Assembly: GCF_025143365.1 (NCBI RefSeq)
Contig: NZ_JALXPE010000104.1
Coordinates: forward strand, 1-6,101
Direction of reading: 5' to 3'
Origin: Microbacterium sp. p3-SID336
GTDB taxonomy: Bacteria; Actinomycetota; Actinomycetes; Actinomycetales; Microbacteriaceae
DNA length: 6,101 nt
This document shows, one piece after another, positions 5,258 through 6,101 of this stretch. The translations under genes and the position numbers were made by a program. The first letter of the stretch is position 1; each line of letters starts with the position of its first letter. Under the pieces are notes generated by a model. That model was not told the origin of the DNA. It did not search any database and saw only the letters and a list, made by a program, of their open reading frames with translations.

Positions 5258-5626
5258 CTCCCCCTCACGGCGCGCGCTGGCGATCAGCAGCACGAAGCCG
5301 AGGACGGCGGGCAGCCCGACCCCGAGGGTGAAGGTCCACAGGATCGGCTGCACCGTGAGGGAGGCGAGCGCCAGCGCGATCGCGAGCACCTGGAAGACGA
5401 TCCCGCCGGAGCGCGCCCACGACCGGCCGGCGCGGGTGCCGAGAGCGAACGCGGCGAGTGCCGCCGCACCGATCAGCGTCAGCACGATCAGCGCGATCGC
5501 CGTGGGCAGCGAGGCGGCGTCACCCGCGCCGAGCCCTGCCATCTCGATGAGGGCGAACACGACCAGCGCCACGGCCTCGACCGCGAGCACCGCCGCTGCG
5601 GCGAGGGCGATTCCGGGTGCGCGCAC
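5240..5626 (-). CDS. Small multi-pass membrane protein of unknown function
   Basis: A 128-residue, very hydrophobic protein that I do not recognise as any characterised family. Four likely transmembrane helices are visible at about residues 6-29, 40-64, 74-93 and 99-117. A short basic loop (TRAGRSWARSGG, 64-75) separates helices 2 and 3, and the tail is charged (ARREGERRGAE). The arginines of the 2-3 loop and the tail would place both on the cytoplasmic side by the positive-inside rule, with both termini inside. There are no cysteines or histidines and no obvious catalytic motif. The GTG start is supported by AGGAGG 5 nt upstream. It converges on bcp (15 bp between stops) and is divergent from whiB1. 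Similar small membrane proteins with an R-x-x-R-S-W loop seem familiar from other actinobacteria, but I cannot assign a role. Confidence 0.8.
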   Translation of the reverse strand: MRAPGIALAAAAVLAVEAVALVVFALIEMAGLGAGDAASLPTAIALIVLTLIGAAALAAFALGTRAGRSWARSGGIVFQVLAIALALASLTVQPILWTFTLGVGLPAVLGFVLLIASARREGERRGAE

Positions 5627-5631
5627 AGCGT

Positions 5632-5637
5632 CCTCCT
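5632..5637 (-). promoter_or_regulatory. Ribosome binding site of the small membrane protein gene
   Basis: A perfect AGGAGG on the minus strand, 5 nt before the GTG at 5626. It decides this start, since the only other in-frame ATG lies well inside the first helix. Confidence 0.8.
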
Positions 5638-5661
5638 AGGGGTGCAATGACGAGAAAACCC

Positions 5662-5692
5662 TTGATTTCGCGGTTTCCATGTAACAGAATAG
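5662..5692. promoter_or_regulatory. Overlapping divergent promoters for whiB1 and the membrane protein gene
   Basis: This is the AT-richest stretch of the window. On the plus strand TTGATT (5662-5667), a 17-bp spacer and CAGAAT (5685-5690) form a reasonable housekeeping promoter toward whiB1, with 4 of 6 matches in each box. On the minus strand TATTCT (5692-5687) is a good TANNNT -10 element for the membrane protein gene, though its -35 is unclear. The two -10 elements overlap, so the two genes may compete for polymerase. A plus-strand start near 5697 would leave whiB1 a leader of about 160 nt. Confidence 0.5.
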
Positions 5693-5707
5693 AGAAAGTC
5701 ATGTGCT

Positions 5708-5790
5708 CCCACAGCGGCGTGGGTCGAACGTTCGCGTTCGCATCACAATCGGCGGGCATCCGTCCGCATCTCAACAGGGTAGCGGAACCC
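5708..5790 (+). repeat. Cluster of short inverted repeats in the whiB1 leader
   Basis: Three small palindromes lie between the predicted promoter and whiB1. CCCAC-AGCGGC-GTGGG is at 5708-5723, the uninterrupted CGAACGTTCG is at 5725-5734, and GGGT-AGCGGA-ACCC is at 5777-5790. The first and third have 6-nt loops sharing AGCGG. They could be operator sites for a dimeric regulator or RNA hairpins in the leader. The stems are short (4-5 bp), so chance is not excluded. The remaining part of the 229-bp gap shows nothing else I can name. Confidence 0.35.
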
Positions 5791-5843
5791 GAACCGTCGC
5801 CCGAATCGAGAGTCGCAGCGCGACATCTCATGAAATCCACACC

Positions 5844-5849
5844 GAGGAG
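5844..5849 (+). promoter_or_regulatory. Ribosome binding site of whiB1
   Basis: GAGGAG lies 6 nt before the ATG at 5856 and fixes the start that yields the canonical MDWR N-terminus. Confidence 0.8.
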
Positions 5850-5855
5850 CCCCCC

Positions 5856-6101
5856 ATGGACTGGCGCGACAAGGCCGCCTGCCTGACCGTCGACCCCGAG
5901 CTATTCTTCCCTGTCGGGAACACCGGACCGGCCGTCGACCAGATCGAGAAGGCCAAGACGGTCTGCGCGACCTGCACCGTCACCGAGATCTGCCTGCAGT
6001 ACGCCCTGGAGACCAGCCAGGACTCCGGCGTGTGGGGCGGTCTCTCCGAAGACGAGCGCCGCGCCCTCAAGCGCCGCGCCGCACGCGCCCGCCGCGCCTC
6101 C
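5856..6101 (+). CDS. whiB1: WhiB1-type iron-sulfur transcription regulator (3' end cut by window)
   Basis: The first 82 residues are present with no stop; M. tuberculosis WhiB1 is 84 residues, so only a few codons should be missing. The N-terminus MDWRDKAACLTVDPELFFPVGN is close to WhiB1. Four cysteines, C9, C37, C40 and C46 (C-x2-C-x5-C), would bind a [4Fe-4S] cluster and fall at the same positions as in WhiB1. The GVWGG turn (58-62) and the SEDERRALKRR basic segment (64 onward) form the sigma-binding and DNA-binding C-terminal part. WhiB1 proteins bind region 4 of the principal sigma factor and lose activation or repression control on nitrosylation of the cluster; in mycobacteria the gene is essential. 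A good Shine-Dalgarno sequence and a long leader precede it. It lies near sigH, aroA and rsgA as in M. tuberculosis. Assignment to WhiB1 rather than another WhiB rests on this N-terminus, cysteine spacing, length and context. Confidence 0.93.
   Translation, partial: MDWRDKAACLTVDPELFFPVGNTGPAVDQIEKAKTVCATCTVTEICLQYALETSQDSGVWGGLSEDERRALKRRAARARRAS

Noticed and set aside
5702..5713. Possible CRP-type site TGTG-CTCC-CACA before whiB1
   Set aside because: CRP consensus is TGTGA-N6-TCACA, with 8 nt between TGTG and CACA; here only 4 nt separate the halves.
5725..5740. Possible LexA (SOS) box around CGAACGTTCG before whiB1
   Set aside because: Actinobacterial SOS boxes need GAAC-N4-GTTC; here GAAC abuts GTTC directly, and the next GTTC gives a 6-nt gap.
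5701..5886. Upstream reading frame (ATG 5701) running into whiB1 out of frame
   Set aside because: No good ribosome site, third-position composition unlike the neighbouring genes, and no recognisable protein; an overlapping regulatory frame cannot be excluded but is not supported.

Overview
The window is high-GC DNA from an actinobacterium. Gene content and protein style point to Microbacteriaceae, most likely Microbacterium or a close relative; this is inferred from protein resemblance and was not searched. It holds eight genes: seven complete and one cut by the right edge. The set sigH/sigR - zinc anti-sigma factor - aroA - rsgA - whiB1 matches, from memory, the Rv3219-Rv3228 neighbourhood of Mycobacterium tuberculosis. 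This is therefore conserved chromosomal core, not a mobile or accessory island. I see no transposase, phage gene, CRISPR array, tRNA or rRNA.

Layout. On the minus strand, reading right to left, sigH (2280-1618) overlaps its anti-sigma factor gene rsrA (1621-1376) by 4 bp. An Eis-type acetyltransferase (1322-21) follows after 53 bp. Divergent from sigH, on the plus strand, are aroA (2351-3667), rsgA (3671-4741) and a bcp-type peroxiredoxin (4751-5224), packed almost end to end. A small four-helix membrane protein (5626-5240, minus) converges on bcp. After a 229-bp AT-richer regulatory gap, whiB1 (5856 to the window end, plus) begins.

How the genes fit together. SigH/RsrA is the thiol-oxidative stress switch of actinobacteria: oxidation of the zinc anti-sigma factor frees the sigma factor. 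Bcp reduces peroxides, and WhiB1 is an iron-sulfur redox/NO-responsive essential regulator, so the locus has a redox theme. AroA (shikimate pathway) and RsgA (30S ribosome maturation) are housekeeping genes that travel with it. Eis-like is an N-acetyltransferase.

The most informative signals are regulatory. A GGAAT-N18-GTT element, the SigR/SigH-type promoter, reads toward sigH from inside the first codons of aroA. It predicts positive autoregulation and excludes the longest sigH reading frame. Two genes, eis-like and bcp, carry the same TAGGCTGGTG block with the start codon exactly 6 nt after the -10 hexamer, as expected for leaderless transcripts. In bcp the TAG of that hexamer is also the rsgA stop codon. 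sigH has a second in-frame start that could give a short isoform. No previously undescribed multi-gene system is evident.
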